From Liopterus haemorrhoidalis (taxonomy: Eukaryota; Arthropoda; Insecta; Coleoptera; Dytiscidae), in the NCBI GenBank assembly GCA_963971575.1, contig OZ020613.1:50400250-50464249 (forward strand): a DNA stretch of 64,000 bases. The letters are read 5' to 3'. The notes under the pieces are model-generated. The model was not told the origin of the DNA. It searched no databases and saw only the letters and a program-made list of their open reading frames with translations. Shown in pieces: positions 46,167 to 57,798 of the stretch. Made by a program: the position numbers and the translations under genes. Numbering within the stretch: position 1 is the stretch's first letter; every line of letters begins with the position of its first letter.

Positions 46167-48212
46167 TGCATGGTGGCGCATAAGTCGCTTTACCATTTTA
46201 AAATGCAATATCTTTTTACTTGCCCGACGTTAATATATAAGGGGCAAGTATTGTAATCGCGAAAATTTTCGATGTCGAGATTTTGACTGATGACCACGTT
46301 TCAAGGTCCAGGGAATCCAAAAAAACTATTTTCGAAGTGCCACGATAACTCAAGAACTGTTTAACTTAGAGAGTTCTTTCTGGTACTAAAAAATTCTCCT
46401 ATTAATTGGGAAGAACCCTATTGTTTCTTATGAAAATCCAAAACCGGAAACGGAAGTTATTAAACTTTAAAATGTTAAAAAATTCGTAACTAGTAAACCA
46501 AGCCATGGACAAAAATATGTATAGAACATAATTTGATGTCTTTTTGAAGATTTACCTAAAACTTTTTTAATTTAAATTTTTTTTTTATTTTTTTTTTATT
46601 ATTATTTTTTTTTTATGGGCGGGCAAGTCTAGCGGATGTCTCTCTTCGCCACTGTTTTTTTTTTTTTTTTGTTATTAATTATTATTTTTCTTTTTTGTTC
46701 TTTTCAGGATTATAAAGTAAAATCTTTGGAAATATAACCATGAATAAATTTACAACCGACGAAAGAGTGAACATAATTGAATTTTATTTTGAAAATAAAC
46801 ACCTAACTATTTTAACCCTCCGAGCTCTCCGACTGACGATATCGTCAGGTCCGACTTTCTGAGATTGCTGTATCTCGGAATTGCGCAGTGGGATTGGTTT
46901 GGCAACTCCACCTAAAAAAACTTTAGCACCAGTCGTGAACATCTGCCGACCGGCGTCAGGTTCCCTCTAATTCTCGTCCCGTAGTGCGTCGTGAAAGTTG
47001 GCTATTTGACGAATTCATCAGGCGGAGAGGTGCGCGTTACTTTTTCGGCTTTTTTTTGTAAGTAAAAAATCATTATTTTTTGGTTAAAAATAAAACATTA
47101 AATACATAATGGTTGATTTTTTGTAAAAAAAAAAAAACCCCATGAAATATAAGTGTTTTTAGTTTTTGTCTTTGTTATGTTTTTGTGAGATATTTCTTTT
47201 ATAACGGAATAAAATATTTTGTATTTACTTATATTAGAAAGTATAATAAGATTTACTTGTATTAGTAAGTATAAATTCAGGAAAAAAAATTATATTATTA
47301 TGAAAATAAATATTATTAAATAAAATATAAAACAAAATGGTTTATTGCACAAAGTATAACACAGACTTGCTAAATTTTGCAACATTCACTTTTTTATTCT
47401 TCCTTTTATTGAATATCATCATTTCATCAAGTCAGCATTGAATCAGTACTTCAGTTTTAAAATCTCATTAAAATATCAATAAATTATCATTTTAACCTTT
47501 AAAACCACATTATTATACTAATTGAGGTGTAATAATTATAATACAGTGTTAGTGAACATATTTCTTATTTCTTTTAAATAATACAAGTGTTTTAAAAGTG
47601 TGTGTCCAAGTCAATAAAGGTCATTTTTGCATGTTGCTTAATTGGCTAGGACCTGCAAAAATTCGACAAAATAGAAAGATAAGTTTTTTATGTTTTCTAC
47701 ATTCGTAGTATAAACTATTTATTCCTCTATTTAACTCTATTACCCTGTGTTTTTCACTTTTATACCTTCCGTGGTCTTCTTGTTTGTCTGTTTAAAGACC
47801 CCTTGACAGACCCCTTGGGGCAGAAGAGCGTGTCCTTGTCTGTTAATCGTCTTGTAAGAGTGTCCAAACAGTCCAGTGCATAACGTACCTATCTTGTATT
47901 CGAAAGGTTGGTGGTTCAAACCCTGCTCGTGTATGTTTTATTTTATTTTTTAATTTTTATATGTTATTATTAATTTTATTTTTATTTTATTAATTTTTTA
48001 AATACATTTTTAATTTATTCTTTTTTATTTATTTATTACAATTTAATTTTATAAATTTTAACTCATTCAGAATAAATTATTTTAAAGTACTGTGACTTTA
48101 ATTTAATTTAATTTTAAATTTAATTTAATTTTAATTTAATTTAAATTTATATTTTTAATACATTTTTAGTTTGTTATATATATATACATATTACTTTTAA
48201 TATTCATTTGCA

Positions 48213-48968
48213 ATGTCTCGACTTGATGCTGAAGTAGTTAAGAAGGTGCTCGAAAATTTGGAACTTACTAACTTCTTGCGTAGCAACATAGTTAGGAGTT
48301 TGAACGAATGTCCTGCCCTAGTCCAGCTAACCAAAGAAGTTAAAATTCTTCGTGAGGCTAATGGAAAACTAGCCCAACAAGTTACTGATCTAAAAAAGCA
48401 ACTTGATTTACAGCAAGCCAAATTAAAATCAGTACCTTCTTCGGGTAATATATCAATTTCAGAAGACCTATCAGTCATAAATACATCTGAACCAACTAAT
48501 ATTGTTGCAACTACTACTCTTACTGGAAACAGCAAAAACCAGATAATCAGCTACGCGAAAGTTGCAGATAAAGGCGTTTCAGTAACTTCTGACTCAAACA
48601 TGAGAGATGCTGTGAAAAAACCAAAACTAAACGAAAGTAGAGCAAAAAAAACATCTCAAATTATATTTGGGTCTGGTGCCACTGATCCTCTACTTGAAGT
48701 AGCACCTAAACTGTCCTGGATTTATGCAGGTCGCCTACGTAAGGGTACAACCTGCGACAACCTAATAAAGTTTTTAAATCAACAGTGGCCTAACGGTGAA
48801 TTTGTTTGTACTGATTTGAAATGCAAAGGACAAAATTCGTCTTTTAAAATTGGATCAAGCAACAGTGATATTGACTCTTTACTTTCACCTGCAAACTGGC
48901 CTACAGGCATCCTTTTGAAGCCCTTTAAATTTTTTCGTAAGTCCAGAAGGGACAAGGAAGTCAATTAA
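48213..48968 (+). CDS. Retrotransposon C ORF1 (coiled-coil nucleic-acid-binding type)
   Basis: The frame is 251 codons. Residues about 40-75 form a heptad-like coiled coil (L-T-K-E-V-K-I-L-R-E-A-N-G-K-L-A-Q-Q and on). A Ser/Thr-rich linker follows, then a basic patch (K-K-P-K-L-N-E-S-R-A-K-K) and a globular end beginning W-I-Y-A-G-R-L-R-K-G-T, which resembles the RRM-like end of ORF1 in several animal non-LTR elements. No zinc knuckles are present. The role would be RNA chaperone or particle formation by analogy. ORF2 overlaps it in another frame. Confidence 0.72.
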   Translation: MSRLDAEVVKKVLENLELTNFLRSNIVRSLNECPALVQLTKEVKILREANGKLAQQVTDLKKQLDLQQAKLKSVPSSGNISISEDLSVINTSEPTNIVATTTLTGNSKNQIISYAKVADKGVSVTSDSNMRDAVKKPKLNESRAKKTSQIIFGSGATDPLLEVAPKLSWIYAGRLRKGTTCDNLIKFLNQQWPNGEFVCTDLKCKGQNSSFKIGSSNSDIDSLLSPANWPTGILLKPFKFFRKSRRDKEVN

Positions 48969-51228
48969 AAACTGCTCTTTCCCATCCGCATCTCTCAATC
49001 TTTCAACATACTATCAGAATGTTCGTGGTTTACGAACTAAAACTCAGCAACTAAACCACTCTGTATTAATCAATAATTATGATCTCATTGCGTTGACCGA
49101 AACATGGTTAGTTGATAATATTGCCAGCAACGAATTATTTGATAGTAGATACGTGGTATTCAGAGATGATAGATCAGCAACCTCTAGCTCTCTTAGTAGG
49201 GGTGGAGGAACTCTGCTTGCTGTTAAAACAAATCTACTACCTTCTTCTATTGAAGTTCCTGCGATATTCGGTATCGAGCAGGTCTGGATGAAGATAAAAT
49301 TACAGTCTACTACCCTTATTGTCTGCTCGGTTTACATCCCCCCAGATTCTTCTCATGGTATTTATGACAGTTTTAGTCTCAACGTCTTCAATATACTAAA
49401 TTATTACTCTAAAGCCCAAATATTAATTTATGGAGACTTTAACTTACCAAAAATCAATTGGTACCACGATTATGACTCTGGCAAACTCACACCGTCAACA
49501 TTTAGTTGCGATTCAGCCCATGCTTTATTGGACAATCTCACACTCCTAAATATTGATCAATATAACGACCATACCAACTGTATCGGTCGTACACTGGATC
49601 TTATATTCTCCAATAATGCTACAGTGAATGTATCGCACAGTGCTGATACACTGGTGAAAGAGGATATGTACCATCCAGCTCTTCACGTAGTACTTCAGAT
49701 TGAACACCTCGAGTTTCTTGATAATGACAATCAATCCTATAGATACGACTTTAGAAATGCACCATACGATGATATAAATCTAGCATTATGCAACTTAAAC
49801 TGGCCTACCATTTATAAAAACTTGGATATAGAAAACGCAACTAGTTTATTTTATGATATTGTCCACGGTGTCATTGATTTTTATGTTCCCAAAATTAAAC
49901 TTAAAACTAATAAATATCCTAAGTGGTTTGATAAAAATACCATCAGATTAATCAAAATAAAAAATCAAGCCTATTATAAATTCAAATCAACTGGTTCTTC
50001 GGACGATTATATGAAATACTCCCATATTAGAAGACTTTGCAAGATCAATGTCAAGAACAGCTACGAAGAATATGTTAGTAACATCCAGAACGATATTCCC
50101 CGAAACATCAAATCATTCTGGTCTTTTGCAAACTCTAATAAGAAGAATCACATCTTTCCAAGACAAATGTCGTTCGGCGAAAAAGTTTCTACAACAACTA
50201 AAGAAACATGCAACTTATTTGCTGAATACTTTAAATCAGTATATTCTGATAACAGGACACAGGTGCTCTCATTTGACCACATCTGGGGTCCTAGTCTTGC
50301 ACATATTCATATCAACAGCGATGAAGTTACTAGAATTTTGACGTCACTGGATGAAAATAAAGGTTGTGGACCTGATGGTATCCCTGCAATATTCCTCAAG
50401 AAGTGTTGCCACACCATAGGACCAGCACTATCCTGTTTATACATATTATCAATTCAGACTGGTATTTTCCCGACGTATTGGAAATATGCGTACATCACGC
50501 CTATTCATAAATCTGGCCTAAAGTCTTCAGTAATAAACTATAGGGCAATTTCTATTCTTTCATGTATTACCAAAGTTCTGGAGTCCATTGTTACCGAAGC
50601 TATATTCACCACTTATCAGCAGACTATCGTCCTTCAGCAACACGGCTTTTTTAAAGGACGCTCCACCGTCACCAATTTATTTTGTTATAAAGATTTTATT
50701 TCAACATGCTTAGAAGAAGGATCTGAAGTTCATGCTGTATACACCGATTTTCGCAAAGCTTTCGATCAAGTAGACCATCGAATTTTGTTAGCAAAATTAA
50801 AAGCTTACGGCATCAGCGCTAACCTTCTCCAGTGGCTCGAGTCTTATCTCTCTGGTCGGAAACAATTTGTTAAGATTTTCAACTGTACCTCTGAAGCAAT
50901 ATCTGTTACTTCCGGTGTGCCCCAAGGTTCTCATCTTGGGCCTGTCTTATTCTCACTTTTCGTGAACGATATTGGCTCCAGATTGTCATATTCGTCATAT
51001 CTGCTTTTTGCCGACGACATGAAGTTGTTTCTGAAAGTCAACAACGCTATCAACACAGTTGAGCTGCAATCAGATCTGGGCGCAATTGAAAGCTGGTGTA
51101 AGGAAAATTGTTTAAGCCTAAACACTGCAAAATGTAAGACGATAATCTTCTCTCGCAAAAGAATTAAGACAACTGTTAATTCTGTACTGTTTTGTTTAAG
51201 TATGTATTTTATATTTGTATTATATTGA
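48969..51228 (+). CDS. Retrotransposon C ORF2: endonuclease-reverse transcriptase, C-terminally deleted
   Basis: The endonuclease begins at Y-Y-Q-N-V-R-G-L-R-T (about 49006), upstream of the first ATG at 49093, so the true start is not an obvious ATG. Landmarks: L-T-E-T-W, Y-G-D-F-N-L-P (about 49431), then RT with G-P-D-G-I-P, N-Y-R-A-I-S-I-L, D-F-R-K-A-F-D, G-V-P-Q-G-S-H-L-G-P and F-A-D-D-M-K (51006). After I-F-S-R-K-R the protein ends within 25 residues instead of about 200. The endonuclease S-D-H motif is not obvious; K-E-D-M-Y-H-P-A-L stands in its place. The RT active site is intact, but the missing thumb region would make it non-functional. Confidence 0.78.
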
Positions 51229-51341
51229 GCTATTTAGGCTTATTGCTTGTAATGCTTGAAATTAAATAAATAAAATAAAAATAAAATAAAATATATCGAA
51301 TTTATTCTATTTTTTCAACAGGAGAAATTAAAATTTATACA

Positions 51342-53589
51342 ATGAATGTAGATGAGTTTCATATTGACAATATACGAATAGATGGTCCTATCAGAAATGA
51401 GCGTGCTCGAGTTACTAACAACGAAACCTTATCAGACGAAGATGATGAAAAATCAGAAGATGAATCTCATTCCTCAGATACCGAACAGGAAGCTGATGAA
51501 TTTGATTCAGATTCTCAAGATGATATCGTTGAGGAGTATGTACAAGATCCAGAAGAAGCAGAGCAAGAGGAACGTGATGATGAACTCGTTGAGCCACCGG
51601 CAAAAAAGAAGAAAAGTACTGGTCGAAAAAAATTATTTCTATTGGGCAAGGGCACAAAGGACAAACCGAAATATAAATGGTGCCTTAAAGCAGGGCTTCT
51701 TAAACTGTGGGTCCCGACCCCCCGGGGGGTCGCGAGTCTACTGAAGGGGGGTCGCAAAGATCTGCTACTTTTGGGTAATAATAAATAAATTTTTAGAATC
51801 TACAAGGTAGATTATACAATGTCGCGATATTACACCTACATCTACGGTCAATATTAATTTCATTACATGGTAGGTCGTTTAAAATTTCCTAGGCTTGAAG
51901 GGGGTCGCTATATGAAAAAGTTTAAGAAGCCCTGCCTTAAAGCACCAGAAACCCGGGGTAGAACATCTATGCGGTTATATATACCAAAAGTCCTAGGAGT
52001 ACCTAAGAATGTTGAAAGTCCTTTACAGGCTTGGTCTTTGCTCGTAACAGATGAGATCCTAAACATGGTTGTCCAACACACAAATTCACAGATGGTATTG
52101 TCAAGGGAGGAAATAACAGATAGTTCCAAGGATTTGGCTTGCTATCGGGAGACTAATTTGACAGAATTGAAAGCATGCATTGGCATATTATATTTGTTAG
52201 GTATATATGGCTGTTTTCATTTATTTGAATTTATATTTTATTTTATGTGAAATAATAAATCACTAAAATTATTATCACTTCTGCAGGTGCAAAAAAATAA
52301 AAACACTGCAGCATAGAAGACTTGTGGAGTGATTTTTTCGGCGAGATATTTTGCAAAGCATGTATGAGTGAGCATAGATTTGCTTTTCTACTATCAAACC
52401 TCTGGTTTGATGATAAAAACACTCGAAAAGAAAGACGGAAAATCCATGGACTGGCTCCAATAAAAGAGGTTTTTACATAAATTTTAATCAGTCAACAAAT
52501 TGTAATCATTGTATATATTCATAAAATTATTATTTTAGGTGTGGGACATGTTCCTCAAGAATTGCCAGAGTTATTACGAGCCATCTACTATGGTAACGAT
52601 TGACGAACAACTATTATCGTTTCGAGGTCGTTTTAAAGCTAGAGTGTACATCCCAAACAAACCAGCTAAATACGGGATAAAGATAGTTTCTTGCAAAGAC
52701 GTGCAAAACGGGTATATGTTAGACGCAGAGCCGTATGTAGGCCAAGGTCCTGGTACCATGGACAACAGTGCACGGCATTACCTTATTAATTTGACAAAGC
52801 AAATCCACAATACTAGTCGCAATGTAACTTGCGACAACTGGTTTACCCAGATAAGTACTGTGGAGGAGCTGAAATCAAAGTACGGGTTGACCGTAGTAGG
52901 TACACTAAGGAAGAACAAACCAGAGATACCACCTAGTTTTACTAAAAACTGCCAAGGCTGGGACAATACGTGTCGCCTACAATAATGGCATCTCCTTGGC
53001 TTCCTTTTGCCCGAAAAGGAACAAGGTTGTTCTTGTTGTCTCCAGCTATCATAAAACGGGAAAGGTTAATCAGGTTACAGGAAAACCTGAAAGCGTTATG
53101 TTTTACAACAAGACCAAATGCGGGGTGGACACGTTCGACCAAATGTGCGGAAATTACAGTGTCAGTCGGATCACAAAAAGATGGCCCTTACGGCTGTTCT
53201 ATGGGATGTTAGACCAGGCAGATGTTAATTCCAATATCCTTTTGAATTTCAACCCAGAGTATGAAACTTTGGTGCGAAAAGATTTTCTGCAAGAACTTGG
53301 GTCGAAATTGATGATGCCACACCTACGGCAGCGGTTGAATATACCGACCTTAAGATATTCAATGAAAGATATGATACGATCTCTAGTTGGAGATTATATA
53401 GAACAACCTGTAAATCGGCCGATAAAATTCGAAAATAAAAAAAGGAATTTTTGTTATATATGTCCGAAAGACAATCAAAAAAGAACTGTATATTGCTGCT
53501 CATTTTGTGGAGAGGAGCATGTGATGACCACAGGTTACATACATGTTATAAATGTAGGTCATAATTTGTATTCCAATCGTGTATTTTAA
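51342..53589 (+). pseudogene. piggyBac transposase with introns, MITE insertion and frameshift
   Basis: An acidic N-terminus (51342-51690) is interrupted by a MITE. The protein resumes at 51943 (A-P-E-T-R-G-R-T) and runs to G-I-L-Y-L-L-G. An intron of about 90 bases ends at CTGCAG 52286. The next exon (to 52469) has a TAA near 52299 in an A run. A second intron ends at TTTTAG 52539. Then come I-D-E-Q-L-L-S-F-R-G (52595), C-D-N-W-F-T (52825), an extra A near 52945 that shifts frame, and G-V-D-T-F-D-Q-M (53115). A Cys-rich C-terminus follows (C-Y-I-C, C-C-S-F-C). All three catalytic Asp are legible. Exon boundaries are my reading of splice consensus plus conserved protein. Confidence 0.8.
51691..51934 (+). 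mobile_element. hAT-type MITE (244 bp) in the piggyBac transposase
   Basis: Inverted ends CAGGGCTTCTTAAACT (51691-51706) and AGTTTAAGAAGCCCTG (51919-51934) and a perfect 8-bp duplication CCTTAAAG (51683-51690, 51935-51942) identify a hAT MITE. The interior has GGGGGTCGC repeats and is otherwise AT-rich. Confidence 0.92.
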
Positions 53590-54214
53590 TATACACATTT
53601 TTTTTTCATAATTAATTCTTTTTTTTTCCCTAAATATGTAAGATTTAAAAATTTTATACTTTAAATTTTTGTACCAATTTTGAACAAATGTTATGAAAGT
53701 TTTGTACTAATTTTGTACAAATTTTGTAATTATTGTATAATCATATTGTAATAATTTTTTCATTACTTTATTTTTTGAATACACTAACTATTTTCTCATA
53801 AAATACTTGAAATATGTATTTTTTTTTTTTTATTCCAAAAAAAGCCCATTTTCAGGTAGCGAAATTATACTTTTTGGAACAGAGACACATCTGGGTAGGT
53901 TTTTCGTATTCAACTATAAATGAAGCTTTTATCCCCAGAATATTTTTTCTTAATATTAATTAGGGCCCGAGATATTATTTTTTTAGTAAGAAGTACCGAA
54001 ATGCTCATTTTTTAATGTTTCAAAATTAATTGTGGCCAATTGTATGAATATTTTTGAACAAATCCTTTTTTAAATTTTTAGTAAAAGCCAACACTTCATC
54101 CCCGAAAAAAATTAAGGCTAATCGGATGCCTTAAAGGGGGTTAAAATACATTAAGAACGAATTCGTCAGGCGGAGAGCTCCGCGTAGTCAAAAAAACACG
54201 GAGAGCTCGAAGGT
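53590..54214 (+). other. 3' part of the piggyBac element
   Basis: AT-rich non-coding sequence with several TTTTGTACAAATTTTG-like repeats (53660-53730), ending in the right inverted terminus. No gene is seen. Confidence 0.5.
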
Positions 54215-55335
54215 TTAACACAGAGATTTTTAATGCGCCATTTCAATGTTAGGTATTCTCCTACTAAGCCTACAATAATTAACTTGGTGAAGCGTTTTCG
54301 AGAGCAGGGTTCTGTTGCTGATAGGTCTCGATCTGGACGAGGTCCTCAGTACGTACGCCTGAAAATACAGAAAATGTGCGGCGCAGTATTGAGGACAATC
54401 CAACCACATCGACTCGAAGACGTTCTCCAGAACTTGGAATCTGACGGAGGTCGTTGCAGCGGATTCAAAAAGGCTTGAACATGTATCCATACAAGGTTCA
54501 GCTAGTGCAATCCATACAACCATTAGACTTGCAACAGCGGCTAAATTACGCTGTCAGATTTCAGGATATTGCAAGAATTAACATCAACGTTATTCACAAC
54601 TTGATCATAGGAGATGAGGACCATTTTCATTTGGACAGACATGTGAATAAACAGAATACGAGATTTTGGGGTACCGAAAATCCACGTAACGTTCATGCAA
54701 GTCAATTGCACCCACGTAAGGTTACAGTATGGTGTGGAGTAACCTCAGAAAGGATTATTGGGCCTCACTTCTTTGAGGATCCTGATGAAAATGCAGTTAC
54801 TGTAACTGGTGAGCGATATAGAGAAATGCTGGTAAATTTTGTTCAGCCTGAGATAGCAAATATGGCAGGGTATTGGTGGCAGCAAGATGGTGCAACTGCA
54901 CATACGGCTAGAGCTACTATGCAAATTTTAACTGCGATGTTTCAAGATCGAATAATTTCTCGAAATTCCGATTTTTATGGCCTCCACGATCACCTGATTT
55001 GACAGCACCAGACTTTTAACTTTTGGGATATCTTAAAGAAAAGGTGTACGTAAATAAGCCTCAAACTATCCAACAACTTAAAGCAAACATACAGGAGGAA
55101 ATTCGTTCCGTACAGCCTCAGATGCTAAGAACTGTCATGGAAAATGCCTTACAAATAGCTCGTGTTTGCGAAGCTGAAAATGGAGGCCATTTACGTGACA
55201 TTATTTTTCATTCATAATCAAAATAAAATTGTAATTTTTAAGCTTTATAAACAAAAAAGAATTAATAAAGTACATTAATTTACAAAACATATATATTTAT
55301 TTTAGAATGGTAAAGCGACTTATGCGCCACCCTGT

Positions 55336-56739
55336 ATAATAGGCAAACGACAATATTCGTACTCAGGTGCATATTTTCAGCAAGCAACTACTTGCACAAT
55401 ATAAAATGGTACAAATTACTTTATGTAATTAAAAAGTACAGAAAATAATACTGAATTATTTGTTATACAGGTATTAAAATTTTATTAAAATATAATAAAT
55501 ATAAAGCGGTATTGCTGGGCATGCCCCGCATATCCAGACCGCACGCCTCTATTATTCTGTTTATGTAGCAAAGGCTAAATAAAGTCAAATAAAGATCAAA
55601 TTTGATCACTGTATAGAAGTCACATGGTCAGCGTCATGTTTTACCCAACTGTCTTATTCCTATATAAACAGGAATTAATTATTAATTACTCCAGGCTGAG
55701 TCGATCCCTAAGCTGAGAGAGAATACATCGGTGAAACTGAAGTCTTGTTGAACCCGCATCCATGTACTCTGTAGCCTACCTTACCACGAGGCTACGACAG
55801 TTTACTTCAAATTGACCTACAATATTCTAATTAGTTCGAAAAACATATCTGTTTATTATGTTTACAAATTAGAAGTATCAAATATTTTACTATTATTATT
55901 ACATTGAAAATGAACTAATGATAAAATGTTCTGAAAATAGCGTTGCCATTAAACAATTATTATATTATGTTATTCTCAAAAAAATATCAGTCACCCATGA
56001 CCAGCCAGCAGCAGAAGTCGAACTTGGATGGTATTATAATAGTGTTTTAAAACACTAGTTTTATAAGGATTCATTTTGTCGCACGCGTCGAGTTTAGAAA
56101 ACACGTCACGAAGAAAAAGCCGTATTATATATGATAAACTTAAAATTACTTGCAAATAAAAATTAATATCGTTTATTAGGTTTCACCCGGTTTTACTTAC
56201 CACAATTTTTACTTACAACCAAATAAATTATAAGAAAACTTGACTTTTTGATTTGCCATCACAGGCTCTGGGGTCCCTCTAAAAAAAAAAAAAAACAAGA
56301 TTTACTTACACATTAATAGCTTAAAACCCGTACTTCGTAGTTTCTTAAAAATTAATCGTTTCTTTATTCTAAACATTTTTTTTTATATACATCTTTATTT
56401 TTAAGTAAATAATAAGTGAGATATTTAAAATTTCTATGTAACTATGAGGTCGTCAAGAATGAAATTTGTAGTTAATAATATTGCCAAATTTAACAGGTTA
56501 TTATTTGACATTGGCTTAATACTTAACCATTGTTTTTTTTTTTTTTTTTTGTTGGTAAGTTGCATATTTCTCCTGATTAGAGAAATCAAAAAATTTTTTT
56601 TTTAATTAATTTTGTTGAAAGGGATTTGTCGAAAATTCGCACTATTATAAAGTATGAGTTCTCACGTGGAACTACGGCATCGCAGACCGCGCGAAACTTT
56701 AATAGTGTATTTGGCTCTAGTGTCTACGCAGCAGACAAT
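55336..56739. other. AT-rich intergenic sequence
   Basis: Nothing coding is recognised. A TATATAAACAGG box with following ATTACTCCAGGCTGAGTCG (55660-55700) could be a decayed LTR promoter but has no partner. Confidence 0.35.
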
Positions 56740-57200
56740 ATTAAATTAGTTCGCCAAATTTCGTACAGGTAACTTAAAAACCAAACAAAAAAAAACTGAC
56801 TCATCGATCACAGCAGAAATATACTGCAACCAACTGAACGAAATGATGCAAAAAATTAAAGAAAAACAGCCTAAATTGGCCAACAGATCGACTCCTATCT
56901 TATTGCATGATAACGCTAGACCACACACTGCACAAATCACTGTGGCAAAACTACAGGAATTAGAGTTGGAACTTCTTCATCATCCTCCATACTCGCCAGA
57001 CGTAGCCCCCACTAACTACAACTTCTTCCGTAATTTGGACAACTTTTTAATAGGAAAACAGTTTAATTCCGACAATTCTGTAAAACTGGCCTTCCAGGAA
57101 TTCATCGACTCTCGTCCGCCAGGGTTTTATACCACCGGCCTGCACAACCTGCCGCTTAAATGGTAAAAGTGTATAGACAATATGGGTGCATACTTTGATG
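56740..57200 (+). pseudogene. mariner transposase C-terminal remnant
   Basis: One frame (56843-57166) reads A-N-R-S-T-P-I-L-L-H-D-N-A-R-P-H-T-A, then H-H-P-P-Y-S-P-D-V-A-P-T-N-Y-N-F-F, L-D-N-F-L and F-I-D-S-R. These are the second and third catalytic blocks and C-terminus of classical D,D34D mariners, with V-A-P-T-N where L-A-P-T-D is usual, so the third Asp is replaced by Asn. A degenerate upstream part (about 56740-56840, I-T-A-E-I-Y-C-N-Q-L) precedes it. It is unrelated in detail to the element at 46167-55335. Confidence 0.82.
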
Positions 57201-57798
57201 TATAAAATAATTCCTTATAATTGAAAGTTATCAACCAACTTTGCCTTTTTTTCTACAAATTTCATCCTTGACCTAATTATATATGTATAGGTGTATGTAG
57301 CATAATATCATAGCACCCCCCCAAAATATTCACCTAAATAAAATATTAATTCAATAAAAAGCAATCATTTATTCATTCCAAACTAATTTTCTTAGTTAGT
57401 TCACAGCAACAAATTTTGTTACATTCTTGATAAAATAGTCCCAGACCCCCTCCCCCTCTGGCAGCGGCCCTGATATGATTATTACAAAATAAGGAATAAA
57501 ATGTTCTTCTAAATTATAGTAGAAAATAAATTTCTAATACAAATAAAAGCATTTAAAAATTTATCACTCGGAATTGAACCGAAAAACGTTGCCGGAACGA
57601 AAACCGGAATAAAAAAATAACGGTTCGAAGCCCTGATTTTTATCGTTTAAATGAAACTTTTGAACATTTTGTTTAGTAAAAGCCCTCTTCAATCATTAAA
57701 AAGTGAGCTCGTGACATCCTACAAAAATAAAAATTCCATATAGTTCCGCTTAAGCGTTTGGAATAGCCTATATTTTCAATTCCTAATTTTACATGCAA
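57201..57798. other. AT-rich intergenic sequence
   Basis: No gene is seen. GTTCCGCTTAAGCGTTTGGAATAG (57740-57763) has a near copy at 59940-59963 (GTTCCGTCTAAACGTTTGGAATAG), so a short repeat is shared across about 2.2 kb. Confidence 0.4.

Larger units (their letters stand above)
48165..51295 (+). mobile_element. Non-LTR retrotransposon C (ORF1 plus endonuclease-RT), internally deleted at its 3' part
   Basis: ORF1 and ORF2 are followed by a short 3' UTR and an A-rich AATAA/AAAAT-type tail (about 51260-51295). The element lies between the piggyBac leader and the transposase start at 51342. The RT reading is cut shortly after the F-A-D-D region and joins a few non-conserved codons and the tail, so roughly 200 C-terminal residues are missing. 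Confidence 0.75.
46816..54214 (+). mobile_element. piggyBac-type transposon nested in the mariner element
   Basis: TTAA at 46812-46815 and 54215-54218 flank inverted ends CCCTCCGAGCTCTCCG (46816-46831) and CGGAGAGCTCGAAGGT (54199-54214). A subterminal motif ACGAATTC(A/G)TCAGGCGGAGAG occurs near both ends (47017 and 54157), in the same orientation. The element spans 7.4 kb because it contains a non-LTR retrotransposon and a MITE. The 46832-48165 leader is AT-rich with no gene apart from a possible tRNA-like B box near 47920. Confidence 0.9.
46740..55217 (+). pseudogene. mariner-family transposase, split by piggyBac and broken
   Basis: The N-terminal part (46740-46815) reads M-N-K-F-T-T-D-E-R-V-N-I-I-E-F-Y. 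Removing the piggyBac element with one TTAA continues the frame at 54219 into H-F-N-V-R-Y-S-P-T-K-P-T, a paired-type DNA-binding domain. Catalytic landmarks are G-D-E-D-H-F-H-L (54620), Q-Q-D-G-A-T-A-H-T (54890) and S-P-D-L-T-A-P-D-F (about 54985-55015). Lesions are frameshifts near 54350 and 54440, another near 54970, and a TAA near 55017. The C-terminus (55023-55217) is open. Before the piggyBac insertion it was probably already ageing. Confidence 0.83.
46167..55335 (+). mobile_element. mariner-type transposon (rosa-like) carrying nested insertions
   Basis: The left end TGGTGGCGCATAAGTCGCTT (46171-46190) and right end AAGCGACTTATGCGCCACCC (55313-55332) are inverted repeats, the right one extended by TGTATA. 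The 46200-46740 leader has long T and A runs and no gene. The transposase starts at 46740 and is split by a piggyBac element at 46816. About 1.8 kb would remain after removing the insert. Confidence 0.85.

Noticed and set aside
47880..47940. tRNA gene or tRNA-derived SINE (GGTGGTTCAAACCCTGC, B-box-like)
   Set aside because: A T-arm-like motif is present, but the T-stem pairs poorly, the D-arm is unconvincing and no second copy or SINE tail is visible.
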